DNA of 64,000 bases, taken from assembly GCA_039707465.1 (NCBI GenBank), contig CM077647.1, forward strand, positions 176,262,663 through 176,326,662. The letters are read 5' to 3'. This stretch comes from Rhabdophis nuchalis (taxonomy: Eukaryota; Chordata; Lepidosauria; Squamata; Natricidae). The position numbers were made by a program, and so were the translations under genes. Shown here piece by piece: positions 47,116-57,255 of this stretch (position 1 is the first letter of the stretch; each line of letters opens with the position of its first letter). The notes under the pieces are model-generated. The model saw nothing but the letters and a program-made list of their open reading frames with translations. It searched no databases and was not told the origin of the DNA.

Positions 47116-47499
47116 TGTCAGTCTCTGCTTTTGCCTGCAGCGCCTGACATAGTAAAATGGGGGGAGGGCTGGGGTTGCTTAGCTACTAAAGGAGCAGGAG
47201 GGGGAGAGAGACGGCCGCAGTCCTTATCACATCAGCTAACGGACTGCATTCCATTCTGATGATGACCCTGAGATGGAACTGCACCTGATGTCGTGGCTGA
47301 CTTTGCATTCGACAATATGCTGGGGTCAAAGGGGCTTAAGGGTTGGGTTATGCTTTGTTACATATATTGCGCGCCTAAATGTTTCATTCCTTGCTTGACT
47401 TTGGCTGAAGCCTTATCATTATCAGTAAAAGTAGCCTTGAACCTTCTAAATGAAGTCAAGTGTGTTCTTCCTTGATTTATGATGGGAACAGTCATGACA
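47116..47499 (+). mobile_element. 5' LTR of chromovirus remnant, copy B (384 bp)
   Basis: TGTCAGTCTC ... catgaca, the same length as 23400-23783, with few substitutions. A leader and the gag start follow. Confidence 0.87.
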
Positions 47500-47575
47500 A
47501 AAAAGCAAGGAATCCAATTACATTGTCTCTGAGCTAACCGCTTTAGCAGCGAGTGAGAAAATAAAACCTTCAAAA

Positions 47576-48338
47576 ATGTCAGACGCAGGGAAAGAAGATT
47601 TTCTGGGAGCCACGGCTCTAAATACAACACCCCCCCCGATCCAGCCCCCGTTTCCAGTCCAGATGTCCAGCAAGCCGAAGACAGGTCAGTCGTTGAACTT
47701 TTAAAGGATCTTAGCCTGGGAGGTGAATCTGAAGATTAATCAGTTCGTCACCGATGGTCAGAGGGAGTAGGCAGGAAAGGAATGTTTGAAGAACCCACTT
47801 GGGGAGTAACTACTAGACGCAGAAGGGCCCTCTCCCCCCCCTCCTGGGAGGTGCCAGATGAGGAAATTCTTCTAAGGCAAGAAGCCCAGAAGCTAATTTC
47901 GAGGGCTGATAAATTGAAACGCAGCAGGGAGAGAGGGGGAAAACGCTCCCCCGACCCTCTGGGCGGGTTATTACCAAGAAGAGAGAAACAGAAACCCCGA
48001 ACGGGAGGGAACCTGGCAGAGAAAGATGATCGTACACAGCGGCTAGAGACAGCCAGGGCACTTTTCCTGAATCACATTTATCGCCTACACGGAGTTGCTC
48101 GACGTATTATTTCTGATAGAGGAGTTCAGTTCACTTCTCGGTTTTGGAAGGAATTCTTGAAGATGATTGGCTCCTCCCAGGGATTGAGCTTCTCTCACCA
48201 CCCGCAGACGAAGAGAGCTTGTGAGAGGGCTAATTCCGTTTTGGAACAATATTTGCGATGTTTCATTAATTACCAACAGGACGATTGGGCCGACCTCTTA
48301 ACCCATGCTGAGGTGGCTTAAAACAATTCCGTTCACAG
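47576..48338 (+). pseudogene. Chromovirus gag-integrase remnant, copy B
   Basis: Keeps the gag ATG (47576; MSDAGKEDFLG) but has a C-run length change and a stop near 47736. The frame resumes from 47782: RWSEGVG, the Arg-rich stretch and the same gag-to-integrase fusion LFLNHIYRLHGVARRIISDRGV as copy A, here uninterrupted. It ends in integrase at tgaggtggctta (a premature TAA where copy A has TAT) and is cut at about 48340. The integrase end, chromodomain, 3' LTR, distal satellite and Helitron-like end of copy A are all deleted. Confidence 0.87.
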
Positions 48339-48402
48339 CACGGAAACCTTTACTTATACATAAACCTGGACTAACCCTTTAGGAATTTATGTTTATCAAC
48401 AG

Positions 48403-48529
48403 GTTATTCCATTTTCTCAGTGTAATGACCATTGCTCCCCTGGATACTGGAAGAAAGGGTTGGAAGGAAAACAATTCTGTTGCTACAACTGTGTTCCTTG
48501 CCCAGAAAGGAAGATTTCAAATCAAATAG
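48403..48529 (+). pseudogene. V2R gene B, exon 5
   Basis: 127 nt, open, the same phases as 28090-28216. Encodes CNDHCSPGYW, QFCCYNCVPCPERK and ISNQI. It keeps the CVPCPE form where gene A has CVLCPE. Donor GTAGGT. Confidence 0.92.
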
Positions 48530-48902
48530 GTAGGTTAGACATTCCACTTGTCATTAGATAATCCTAAGCAAACTGTAATAAACTACTTTAGTGTAGCAAA
48601 TAGTTTTGTGAGTTTTGTGAGTTCTTCAAATATTCACTTCATTTCTTTTTTTTAAAAAAATAATTTTTATTAGACATGTTGCGACATTTATACTGCATTT
48701 CCACTCTTTACAGCATCACAGTATTGATATAACTCATATTTACATTGTGGCTATTTCAATGTTCTTTCTTTCCAATTATATACATCACTATTCTATATAT
48801 TGTATAATTATTCATATATGTACATAATACCTTTTAGTTTTAACCTGTATCAATATTTACAAATATTTACCTTTCCATTTTAATACACCTCTTAAGTAAA
48901 CT
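48530..48902 (+). other. Intron 5 of gene B up to the chromovirus junction
   Basis: AT-rich. Contains aataatttttattagac and about 170 nt absent from copy A. Homology to intron 5 of copy A stops at about 48911 (ctttatgtatgg), where retroelement text begins. Confidence 0.65.
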
Positions 48903-51900
48903 TTATGTATGGACATTAACGAAGCCGAAATGACCAGCTAAACGTGAGTCGTGTGCTCGTTGCAAGACAAAAGGACGTAATGTAGCAGGAACATATATTT
49001 TAGAACCAATCCAGGGAAGATCGTCTCTGGTAGTACAATCACCAGAATGAGCCGAATACCAATCATCAGTAAGTAATTCATCCTTAATACGAGCAATTAG
49101 GTCAGCAGGTGGAGTAGTCTGGACAGTAGTTTGAGCTATATTAGATACTGGAGTAGCAGGTAAAGTGAGTGGCATCATCGGTTGTACAATGGTGAGCTTA
49201 GATACATCATATTGAGGCAATCTGGAAAGTGCATCAGCCATAAAATTTTTCCCCCCAGGAATGTATTTGAGGTGGAAATTGAAACGATGGAAATAATGAG
49301 ACCAACGAAGTTGCCTTGGGGACAATTTCCGAGAAGAGGTAAGAGCTTCCAAATTTTTATGGTCCGTCCAGACCTCGAAAGGATGTGGGGCACCCTCAAG
49401 AAAATGTCGCCAAGTCATGAGAGCCCACCGAACAGCAAAAGCCTCCTTTTCCCAAATCGCCCAACCGCGTTCGGACGCAGTGAGTTTCCGAGATGTGTAA
49501 GCACAGGGTTGTAATTGGCCATGTTGATTGAGCTGTAACAGGACTGCGCCTACCGCGACATCACTAGCATCCGCCTGAATCACAAATGGGGAATTCACAT
49601 CTGGGTGTTTAAGAACAGGTTCAGCCGCAAACAACCGTTTAAGCTTTTCGAAAGCGGCCTGACATTCCATCGTCCATTTGAGAGGGGTTCCAGGACGAGA
49701 TTTGCCTTCGCCTTTTGTTTTCAGAAGGTTTGTAATGGGCAAGGCAATATCAGCGAATGACGGAATAAATTGGCGGTAAAAATTCGCAAATCCTAAAAAA
49801 CTTTGCAATTGTTTACGGGTACGGGGAGGGGCCCACTCCGTCACTGCCTTGACTTTAGCAGGATCCATTTCAACTCCCTCAGAGGAGATACGGTAACCCA
49901 AATAGTCAATTCTTTCCTGGTGAAATTCACACTTAGAGAGTTTGGCATAAAGTTCAGCGGAACGCAACTTATTTAATACGGAGCGCACCAGTTTAACGTG
50001 CTCGTCATGGGTTTGCGAGTAGACGACGATGTCATCAATGTAAACAATTACTCCCTTGTAAAGGTGCTCGTGGAGAACCTCATTGATCAGTTGCATAAAC
50101 ACTGAAGGGGCACCTTGAAGACCGAAAGGGAGGACTTTGAACTGGAAACATCCGAGTGGACAGTTAAAAGCTGTCTTCCATTCGTCCCCCTCTTTGATCC
50201 TGACCCTGTAATATGCTTCACGTAAGTCCAGCTTTGTAAAAATCTTACCGGTAGCCAGGTGAGCAAGCATGTCCTTCATGAGCGGAAGGGGGTAAATATT
50301 GTGTTCACAAATGGTGTTGAGATATGAATAGTCCTGTATTAATCTTAGAGTGCCATCTTTCTTTTCTCTAAACATAACTGGTGCAGCTACACGGGGCCTA
50401 GCTGGTTCAATGAAACCCCTTTGAAGGTTTTTATCGATGAATTTATGTAATTCCTCCATCTCCCGTGGGGTCATTGAATACATACGAGGTTTGGGTAATT
50501 GAACCCCAGGAAGAAAATCAATTGAACAGTCAGTAGCCCTATGAGGAGGAAGGGAATCACAAGATCTTTCACTGAAAGCATCCTTTAGGTCCCAATATTC
50601 TTTGGGAATTTTCTCTTCACCTGGTATGACCTCGGGTGATGGGAAATCCAATAAATGCGCAGCAGATTCAATATGGGGGGGTGGCTGATGGCGCAGGGGT
50701 TGATCAGTTTCTGATGGAAGAGAGGTATCTTCCGGGAGGGATAAAGGAATGTGCACCCAACCTTCCTTCCAGTTTATCAGAGGATTCCATTTTCGAAGCC
50801 AATTGACCCCCAAAATTACAGCATTATCGGCAATGGCAGTTACAATAAAGTTGATGGTCTCAGTATGGCCTGTGCCTATAGAAACATGAATTGGTTCGGT
50901 GATAAAAGATGCTGGGGTTCCCCCAGCTACAGAACCATCCATTTGGCAAAAGGCTATGGGAGTTTTCAGGGTCTTAAGGTGAAAACCCATCGAAGACACG
51001 ATGTCTTGGCTTATGAGGCATTTTGAACACCCAGAATCAATGAGAGCCTGCACATCGCATGTACGACCAGTAGATGGAGCTAAAAGCTTTAAATTAATAT
51101 AAAGGGGCCCGGAGCGATGACTCACCAGATTGTCGTCCGAAGAGTCTGAAGACGCCTCCCAATCGTCAGGGCCAGCAGCTGGCTGGTCAGCAGAGAGGTT
51201 GGTGGGCTCCACCCCACTCATAGCCGGTTTGGCGCGCACAGTTGGCGTTCTAGGTTGTTTCCGGTCCAAGAAAGAAAGTGGGCGTGGAGGTGGTTTTGAT
51301 CGGCATTTGTCTGCCCAGTGCCCCTCCTTCCCACAGCGATAACAGCTGCCTGAACGAGGCTGGGTTGTTCTCCCCTCCCCCTTTTGCATGCGTTTCTCCC
51401 TCGCAGGGGGGTGAGATTTGGGGCTATCTTCCTGTGCTTTTTTCTCCAAGCGGACCGGATCCTGCAAGTGGGCATGATCCAACTCGACATCCGAAGCTAG
51501 ATCTATCCAGTCATTCAAAGTTTCGGGGCGAAATCTGTTCACACATGTTTGATAAATATCTTTATTCAGCCCTTCAATATAAATGTCCATTAGGGCTTGT
51601 TCACTATAACCAATCATAAACACAGATAGCTCCTGGAAAATTTGCGTGTAAGCCTGAATAGACATGTCCCCCTGTTGCAAACTTTTTAGTTTCATTTTAG
51701 CTTTCCTCTCAACACGGGGGTCTTCAAAACGCCTTCTAAGAGCATTCATGAAACGATCGAAATCGCGTAGTGCCGGTGAACGACAATTATGTAATGAAAC
51801 TAGCCAATTAGAAGCTTGATCTTCTAGGGTCATAGATACAATTCTGATTTTGATTTCATCGTCCAAATCAGCTGCGTAAAACTGCATGTAATTATCAACG

Positions 51901-52511
51901 TGAATTAGAAAAAACGCCAGTTTGTCGGCACTTCCGTTGTATTTCACACCCAAAGGAGGCAGTTTTGCAAGTCGGCGGGGGTTAATGGGGTTGGCTTCCC
52001 TTCCAGCCTGAGGGGTGGGGGAGGGAGTTGCTCTCCTGCTTTGCCTGGCAGAAGCTGCCTCTCTTCGCAATTCCCTGCCGGCCTGAGGAGGGGGGGATGG
52101 TGTTGAAACCCTGCTTCGTCTGCTCGGAGCTGCTTGTGAACCTCTTGGCTGTGGGCGATCCGCCTCCCTCCCCCAGATTTTTTCCAGGGCTAAATTTTTC
52201 TCATCTGCCTGGCGGAGTAGGTCCTGAGCCATCTCCCTTAGTTCCCGTTCCTCTCTTAGGAGCTCCGGAATGACTCTCTTTGGGGAAATTCGACGCCTGG
52301 AGACGTTTACCCCACTCATTCCAACCCCTTCAGACCAACGTTTAGGTTTGACTGATTCTTCAGCAGGCAGATTTAGATCTAGGCCAGCCAAACCTTCCAT
52401 CACTGACCTGATCCCTTCAGATTGAGCAGGAGGATGCGATGCCTCAGCTCCCAAAATGGTTTCAGGCAGGACCTCCACCAACGGAGGCTCCTCTTGTGAA
52501 GGGTCCGTCAT
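48903..52511 (-). CDS. Chromovirus (Ty3/gypsy) gag-pol polyprotein, 3'-truncated
   Basis: One open frame of 1,202 codons. Gag: RWSEGVG at about 58-64, capsid region about 185-350 (YNGSADKLAFFL, DQASNWLVSL), CCHC knuckle CYRCGKEGHWADKC at 390-403. Protease: ALIDSGCSKCLIS, DSG at 492-494. RT: FTKLDLREAYY (Asp 762) and YIDD at 824-827, followed by FLGFANFYRQFI at about 905. RNase H: QADASD (Asp 981), EKEAF, TDHK (Asp 1050), MADALSRLP. It runs only into the start of the integrase zinc domain (RAHDSRLAGHFG), then off the element into V2R intron; the last residues are host-derived. The integrase core, chromodomain and 3' LTR are gone, so it is immobile despite an intact frame. A gag-pol fused in one frame is notable for this group. 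Confidence 0.93.
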   Translation of the reverse strand: MTDPSQEEPPLVEVLPETILGAEASHPPAQSEGIRSVMEGLAGLDLNLPAEESVKPKRWSEGVGMSGVNVSRRRISPKRVIPELLREERELREMAQDLLRQADEKNLALEKIWGREADRPQPRGSQAAPSRRSRVSTPSPPPQAGRELRREAASARQSRRATPSPTPQAGREANPINPRRLAKLPPLGVKYNGSADKLAFFLIHVDNYMQFYAADLDDEIKIRIVSMTLEDQASNWLVSLHNCRSPALRDFDRFMNALRRRFEDPRVERKAKMKLKSLQQGDMSIQAYTQIFQELSVFMIGYSEQALMDIYIEGLNKDIYQTCVNRFRPETLNDWIDLASDVELDHAHLQDPVRLEKKAQEDSPKSHPPAREKRMQKGEGRTTQPRSGSCYRCGKEGHWADKCRSKPPPRPLSFLDRKQPRTPTVRAKPAMSGVEPTNLSADQPAAGPDDWEASSDSSDDNLVSHRSGPLYINLKLLAPSTGRTCDVQALIDSGCSKCLISQDIVSSMGFHLKTLKTPIAFCQMDGSVAGGTPASFITEPIHVSIGTGHTETINFIVTAIADNAVILGVNWLRKWNPLINWKEGWVHIPLSLPEDTSLPSETDQPLRHQPPPHIESAAHLLDFPSPEVIPGEEKIPKEYWDLKDAFSERSCDSLPPHRATDCSIDFLPGVQLPKPRMYSMTPREMEELHKFIDKNLQRGFIEPARPRVAAPVMFREKKDGTLRLIQDYSYLNTICEHNIYPLPLMKDMLAHLATGKIFTKLDLREAYYRVRIKEGDEWKTAFNCPLGCFQFKVLPFGLQGAPSVFMQLINEVLHEHLYKGVIVYIDDIVVYSQTHDEHVKLVRSVLNKLRSAELYAKLSKCEFHQERIDYLGYRISSEGVEMDPAKVKAVTEWAPPRTRKQLQSFLGFANFYRQFIPSFADIALPITNLLKTKGEGKSRPGTPLKWTMECQAAFEKLKRLFAAEPVLKHPDVNSPFVIQADASDVAVGAVLLQLNQHGQLQPCAYTSRKLTASERGWAIWEKEAFAVRWALMTWRHFLEGAPHPFEVWTDHKNLEALTSSRKLSPRQLRWSHYFHRFNFHLKYIPGGKNFMADALSRLPQYDVSKLTIVQPMMPLTLPATPVSNIAQTTVQTTPPADLIARIKDELLTDDWYSAHSGDCTTRDDLPWIGSKIYVPATLRPFVLQRAHDSRLAGHFGFVNVHT

Positions 52512-52548
52512 CAGGGCAGGTTTTTGGCTTTGTTGATTCTCAGCTTAA

Positions 52549-52913
52549 TGTCAGGCCTGTTTCTTCGTTGACTCAGGAAAGATCACACTTAGACATTATT
52601 TTGAAATGTTAAGACTACTTTTACTAAGTTACGAGAGCGTACAGACCAAGTAAAGCTGAGAATGAATAGTTTAGGCGCGAACAGTAAGTATTAAGCTTAA
52701 GCCCATCCCAATCCCCAAACCCCCCCTGTGCATTGTCCAATATGCAGCCATCTCCAACATCAGGTGGGCAGGTCTTCACCATCCTGGAATGCAGGTCCGT
52801 TAGCAGGAGATAACACGAAACATCAACATTGTCCACCAGCAGAACACATTCACCCCAAACCCCCCACCCTCCCCGTTTCCATGGCAGCGAAGCCAGAAAT
52901 AGCGAGACTGACA
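52549..52913 (-). mobile_element. 5' LTR of the minus-strand chromovirus (365 bp)
   Basis: On the minus strand it starts TGTCAGTCTC at 52913 and ends ggcctgaca at 52549, 37 bp before the gag ATG. The ten-base start equals that of the LTRs at 23400 and 47116, although the bodies differ, indicating related subfamilies. Its outer edge abuts V2R exon 6 (ggttgtcaacatctc) directly. Confidence 0.88.
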
Positions 52914-53320
52914 GGTTGTCAACATCTCCCCCATTCCCTGAGTTGGACATGCACTCAGAACTCCAAGAAATGATTTTACAATGCAATGAGGGGTCACCTT
53001 TTTTCCTCTACTGTGTCTTGGGCTACATGGGTATCTTGGCCATTGCCAGCTTTATTATGGCTTTCCTTGCCCGTAAATTACCTGACAGCTTTAACGAAGC
53101 CAAGTTCATCACCTTCAGCATGTTGGCCTTTTGCAGTGTGTGGATCTCCTTCTTTCCAGCCTATCGGAGCACAAAAGGAAAAGCCATGGTAGCTGTGGAG
53201 GTCTTCTCCATTTTGGCCTCCAGTGCTGCCTTACTGGGATGCATATTCCTCCCAAAATGCTACATCATTGTTTTGCGGCCTAACCTCAACCACAGGGAGC
53301 AACTCAGAAAGAGAAATTAG
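52914..53320 (+). pseudogene. V2R gene B, exon 6 remnant (end of TM4 to C terminus)
   Basis: Starts abruptly at the LTR edge within the Leu-Ser-Thr-Ser-Pro-Pro segment and reads open to the stop at 53318-53320: [21 protein letters not shown]5 to TM7, [13 protein letters not shown]. By eye about nine of roughly 406 bases differ from gene A. It keeps Ala in TM7 ([11 protein letters not shown]) and YRSTKG. Missing are the end of the cysteine-rich domain and TM1-TM4. Confidence 0.93.
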
Positions 53321-53690
53321 TACATCATGTGATATTTCTGGCTTTGAGAAATCGCTACACAAAAAAAGAGGAGGATTGTTTGCTATCTGTAGGATACATA
53401 TAGAAATTATTAATTCTGACAAGAGAGGATTAATGGAGAAATTATCCTGCTCACTAAGATTTATTTTAGTTGCCAATTGCAAAAACAAAAAGCTCATCCT
53501 GCTGCATTTACAATCATTCTCCAATATTGTTTAATTATACACCTTCTGTCTTTCAATACCACAAGACAGAAGGACATTGGAAATCCAGTTTTCTTGTTAG
53601 AAGATTAGAGATATTGAATCAAATCATGTTCAATGTTTGCAGGTTTTTAAAATTTATTAATGTAGAAAATTTATATAACTCTACTTGCTC
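53321..53690 (+). other. 3' flank of gene B
   Basis: The first 120 nt match the gene A flank (29660-29780), then homology breaks at about 53440 (ggagaaattatcctgctcac), where insertions that enlarge the B-C spacer begin. No gene. Confidence 0.65.
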
Positions 53691-53990
53691 ATAGTGACTC
53701 TAGGCACCTTATAAGCAATAAAACACAATATAGACAAAAATAAAAATTAAATATCATATCCACCCCCAGTGAAAAAATACAGTCAAATAAGCCATTTGTT
53801 GGGCTCCATCCCACTCAGTGTTTCCTAGGCCTTGTGGCAAAACTAGGCCACCAGGGTCTTATGTAAGATTGTCAAAGTGGGGGACAGTCGTTTTTCTGAA
53901 GGGATTATGTTCCAGAGGGAGGGAGCCACCATGGAGAAGGCCCTTCTTCTGGATCCCACCAAGTGTACCTGCTCAGGGGACTTTGCCATT
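53691..53990 (-). mobile_element. Old L2-type LINE 3' fragment, antisense
   Basis: The minus strand encodes GSRRRAFSMVAPSLWNIIPSE-like text, matching the RGRAFSVAAPALWNDLP end of L2 ORF2, followed by a diverged UTR (aggtgcctagagtcac on minus). It is more decayed than the other L2 copies here. Confidence 0.65.
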
Positions 53991-54139
53991 TTCATGATTT
54001 TTATATTTTTTATTTATAAATGACTTCATAAATGTAGTAAAAAGGGAATTACATATTATAAAGATGTATTTAACACAGTATCAGAGGGATATTCCTTTTT
54101 AGATAGGTGTGGGGTCAGTGAAATGCGAATGTTATAGAG

Positions 54140-54710
54140 CCGTGATGGTGAAAGTATGGCAGGGGTGCCACAGGTGGCACAAGGAGTCATATTTTCTGGC
54201 ATGCCAGCCATCAATTCCAGCACACATGCGCGCGCCAGCCATCTCCCTTTTCACTTTTCCGGAGGGCTGAGGGAGGCCATTTTCACCTTCCCCATGCTTC
54301 AGGAAAGACTCCAGAGGCTGGAGAGGGTGAAAAACAGCCCAAATTGCCCAACTGGAAGTTCATTTCCAAACTTCCGGTTCAGCTTTTGGAGCTATTTTTT
54401 CACCCTCCCCAGCCTCCGGAGTCTTTCCTGAAGCATGGGGAAGGTGAAAAAACAGCCCCAATGGGTCAACTGCAAGTTTGGAAATGATCCATTTCCGGCT
54501 TCCAGGGGATTGGGGGGAGGCCTTTTTTGCCTTCCCCAAGCTTTAGAAAAGCCTCCGGATCCTAGGGAGGTGACATGTCTGCATGTGCAAAGGAGTCTCA
54601 TGCCATCATGTGCCAGTGGGCAGGGAGGATGGAATTGGTGTGGGCACACACGCACAGTAGCACACGTGCACCATTTTGGCACACCATAAAAAAAAGTTTC
54701 ACCATCACTG
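54140..54710. mobile_element. Non-autonomous hAT transposon (571 bp)
   Basis: The 8-bp target duplication ttatagag flanks it (54132-54139 and 54711-54718). Terminal inverted repeats: ccgtgatggtgaaa at the left and tttcaccatcactg at the right, with one mismatch. An 8-bp duplication plus a CAGTG-type end indicates the hAT superfamily. It has no transposase. Inside is a second imperfect inverted pair (cttcaggaaagactccagag near 54298 and cctccggagtctttcctgaa near 54413), so the transcript could fold strongly. Confidence 0.9.
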
Positions 54711-54718
54711 TTATAGAG

Positions 54719-56785
54719 TGACCCGCTCCGAGTCTGACTGGACACTGGTAAGGTCGTATTTAAAGACCTACCTAGTGGCGATAAGAGCAGTGAAATGTAA
54801 CTATTTCTCTGCTCTTATCGCATCTGCAGATAACCGGCCTACCACCCTGTTTAGGGGGACCCGCTCCCTTCTTCACCTGAGGGCGCGGGATACCCCCTTG
54901 CAGGGTCATGCGGAGGAATTTGGTGTTATCTGCAATATTAAAATGGATCAGATTCAGGATGGGTTGCCCTCCGATTGGAGTAGTTCAGCCGGGCTGACCG
55001 AGGCAGGTCTTGAGAATGCTATCTGGGAAGAGTTCGATCCTGTGACTCCTGAGGACATGGACAGGATGCTGGGGCGACTGAACACCACCACATGTTTATT
55101 GGACCCGTGTCCCTCCTGGTTGGTACTGGCCTCCCGGGAGGTTACACGAGGTTGGCTCCAGGGAATTGTCAACGCTTCTTTGAGGGAGGGGTTTCTGCCG
55201 GCCGCCTTGAAAGAGGCGGTGGTCAAACCCCTCCTCAATAAGCCTTCCCTGGACCCGGCTGTGTTGGCCAACTACCGTCCTGTCTCCAGCCTTCGATTTC
55301 TTGCGAAGGTTGTTGAAAGTGTGGTGGCGTGGCAGCTCTCTCAGCACCTGGCTGAAGCTGTCTATCTGGACTCGCGCCAGTCCGGCTTCCGGCCTGGGTA
55401 CAGCACAGAGACGTCATTGGTCGCATTGGTGGATGATCTCTGGATGATCTCTGGAGGGCCCGGCATAGGGGTTGTTCCTATATCCTGGTCCTGTTAGATC
55501 TCTCAGTGGCTTTTGATACCATCGACCATGGTATCATGCTGCGCCTGCTGGAGGGGCTGGGGGTGGGGGGCACCATTTTACGGTGGTTCTCAACCTACCT
55601 CTCCGACTGGTTGCAATTTGTGTTGGCAGGAGGGCAGAGGTCGACATCAAGGTACCTCACTTGTGGGGTCCCACAGAGGTCGGTCCTCTCGCCCCTCCTG
55701 TTCAACATCTATATGAAGCCGTTGGGAGAGATCATCCATGGTTTTGGGGTAGAGTTCCATCAGTACGCTGACGACACTCAGTTGTACATCTTTACCCCGG
55801 ATCACCCCAAAGATGCCGTGGAAGTGATGTCCCAGTGTCTGGAGGCCATGCGAGTCTGGATGGGGAGAAACAGGCTCCGACTCATCCAAGACCGAGTGGC
55901 TGTAGCTTCTGGCATCACGGTAGAGCCAGTTGGTGCCATCGCTGGCTATTGGGGGCGAGTCATTGGCCCCTACAGAGAGGGCTCGCTACCTGGACTCCTC
56001 CTGGACTCTTGGCTGTCTCTGGAAGATCATATGACAGACGTGGCCAGGGGGGCTTTTTATCAAGTTCGCCTGATACGCCAGTTGCGCCCATTTCTGGATT
56101 GTGATGCTTTAAGCACGGTCACTCAAGCCCTCGTCATCTCCCGCCTGGACTATTGCAATGCGCTCTACATGGGGCTTCCCTTGAGGTGCACCCGGAGGCT
56201 CCAGTTGGTTCAGAATGCAGCCGCGTGGGGGATTTTGGGAGCATCTAGGCGCTCCCTTGTGACATCTCTCCTGCGTGAGCTGCACTGGCTGCCTGTGGCT
56301 TTCCAGGTGCGCTTCAAGATATTAGTGACCATCTTCAAAACGCTTCATGGCAAGGGACCTGGCTATTTGCAAGACCGCCTCCTGCTACCAAACACCAACC
56401 ACTGACCAGTGCGCTCCCACAGGGAGGGCCTCCTCAGGGTGCCATCAGCCAGGCAATGTTGGCTGGCGACCCCCAGGGGGAGAGCCTTCTCTGTGGCAGC
56501 CCCTGCCCTCTGGAATGACCTACCCCCTGACCTACGGACGTCCACGGACCTGCGCCTTTTCTGTCGGGCCTTGAAGACCTATTTATTTCGTGCGGCCAGC
56601 CTATCATAGTTTTAAACTGTTTTAGTAGGGTTTTTTAGCAGGGGTTTTAAGGACAGGCTAATTATGTAATATATTTTAATATATGTTATGTTTTGTATTA
56701 TTGATTTTTATCGCTGCCTGTACACCGTCCTGAGTCCCGAAAGGGAGAAGAGCGGTATACAAATCTAATAAATACTAAATACTAT
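54719..56785 (+). mobile_element. L2-clade LINE, 5'-truncated, with RT
   Basis: Frames together cover most of the L2 ORF2 C-terminal two-thirds: FFSALIASA-like text at about 54810, NYRPVSSLRFLAKVVESVV, GFRPGYSTETSLVAL (54719-55497, stop); LSVAFDTIDHGIML, CGVPQRSVLSPLLFNIYMKP, catalytic YADD in QYADDTQLYIF, SRLDYCNALYMGLPLR, RELHWLPVAF (55506-56405, stop); and RGRAFSVAAPALWNDLPPDL to 56609. The tail has acaccgtcctgagtcccgaa and ataaatac repeats. At least one frameshift and one stop, so inactive. It starts right after the hAT target duplication. Confidence 0.92.
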
Positions 56786-57020
56786 GTTGTTGTTATTTAA
56801 TCATGCTCACTCTCTAGTCCTCCACTTATGTCCACTGTAACCTATTCTTTTAATAATACAAAAGAATTAGTGAAGGGAAATGAAATGTATTCTTCCTTCT
56901 ATCTCATCCTTTACTAGAAACGTATGCAGGCCCATAAGCATCATAAAGAGTGATTTGACTGGATCTTTTCCTTTTTTAGTTTTACAGCTTTTGATTCTTT
57001 CAAATAATAGTTAGCGAAAG
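56786..57020 (+). other. Unassigned sequence between L2 and gypsy element
   Basis: AT-rich. I recognise no gene or repeat. Confidence 0.5.
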
Positions 57021-57243
57021 TTCTAAGTCCTTAGACTTACTATCAAGCACCCATTGGCTAAAGGTCGCACCCAGTTTGGGCGGGGGAATTACAGGTTCTC
57101 TATTGGTTAATCGTCTGACAGCTGACTCTATATGAGAGCTGTCAAATGGGTGGTTCTTTGTTACAGTTTGGTTCAGTTCGTATTAAACAGTTTAAAGCAG
57201 CGACCTGCCTCCATGTTTTTACCTCAGAGAACAGTCTTGAGCA
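57021..57243 (+). repeat. 5' LTR of the Mag-like element
   Basis: Begins ttctaagtccttagac (the 3' copy has tgctaagtcctcagac), ends acagtcttgag(ca). A putative primer-binding site tggtgacgaag follows at 57245. The TATA-like box is ctatatgagagc here and ctatataagagc in the 3' LTR. Several substitutions separate the two. Confidence 0.85.
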
Positions 57244-57255
57244 CTGGTGACGAAG

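Larger units (their letters stand above)
30462..53320 (+). pseudogene. V2R gene B, six-exon receptor pseudogene
   Basis: All six exons of a V2R can be placed in order: 30462-30658, 31451-31742, 33296-34251, 37658-37885, 48403-48529 and 52914-53320. Phases agree at every junction I checked. Two lesions kill it. First, a 116-bp L2 tail inside exon 3 brings a frameshift and stop. Second, the N-terminal two-thirds of exon 6 (cysteine-rich end to TM4) is missing where a chromovirus fragment on the other strand abuts the exon. Exons 1, 2, 4 and 5 are still open, so inactivation looks recent. Gene A is its nearest paralogue. Confidence 0.93.

Noticed and set aside
54140..54718. Reading the Arg-rich frames around the hAT element as a gene
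   Set aside because: They cross the element ends and the internal inverted repeat; no transposase motif is present.
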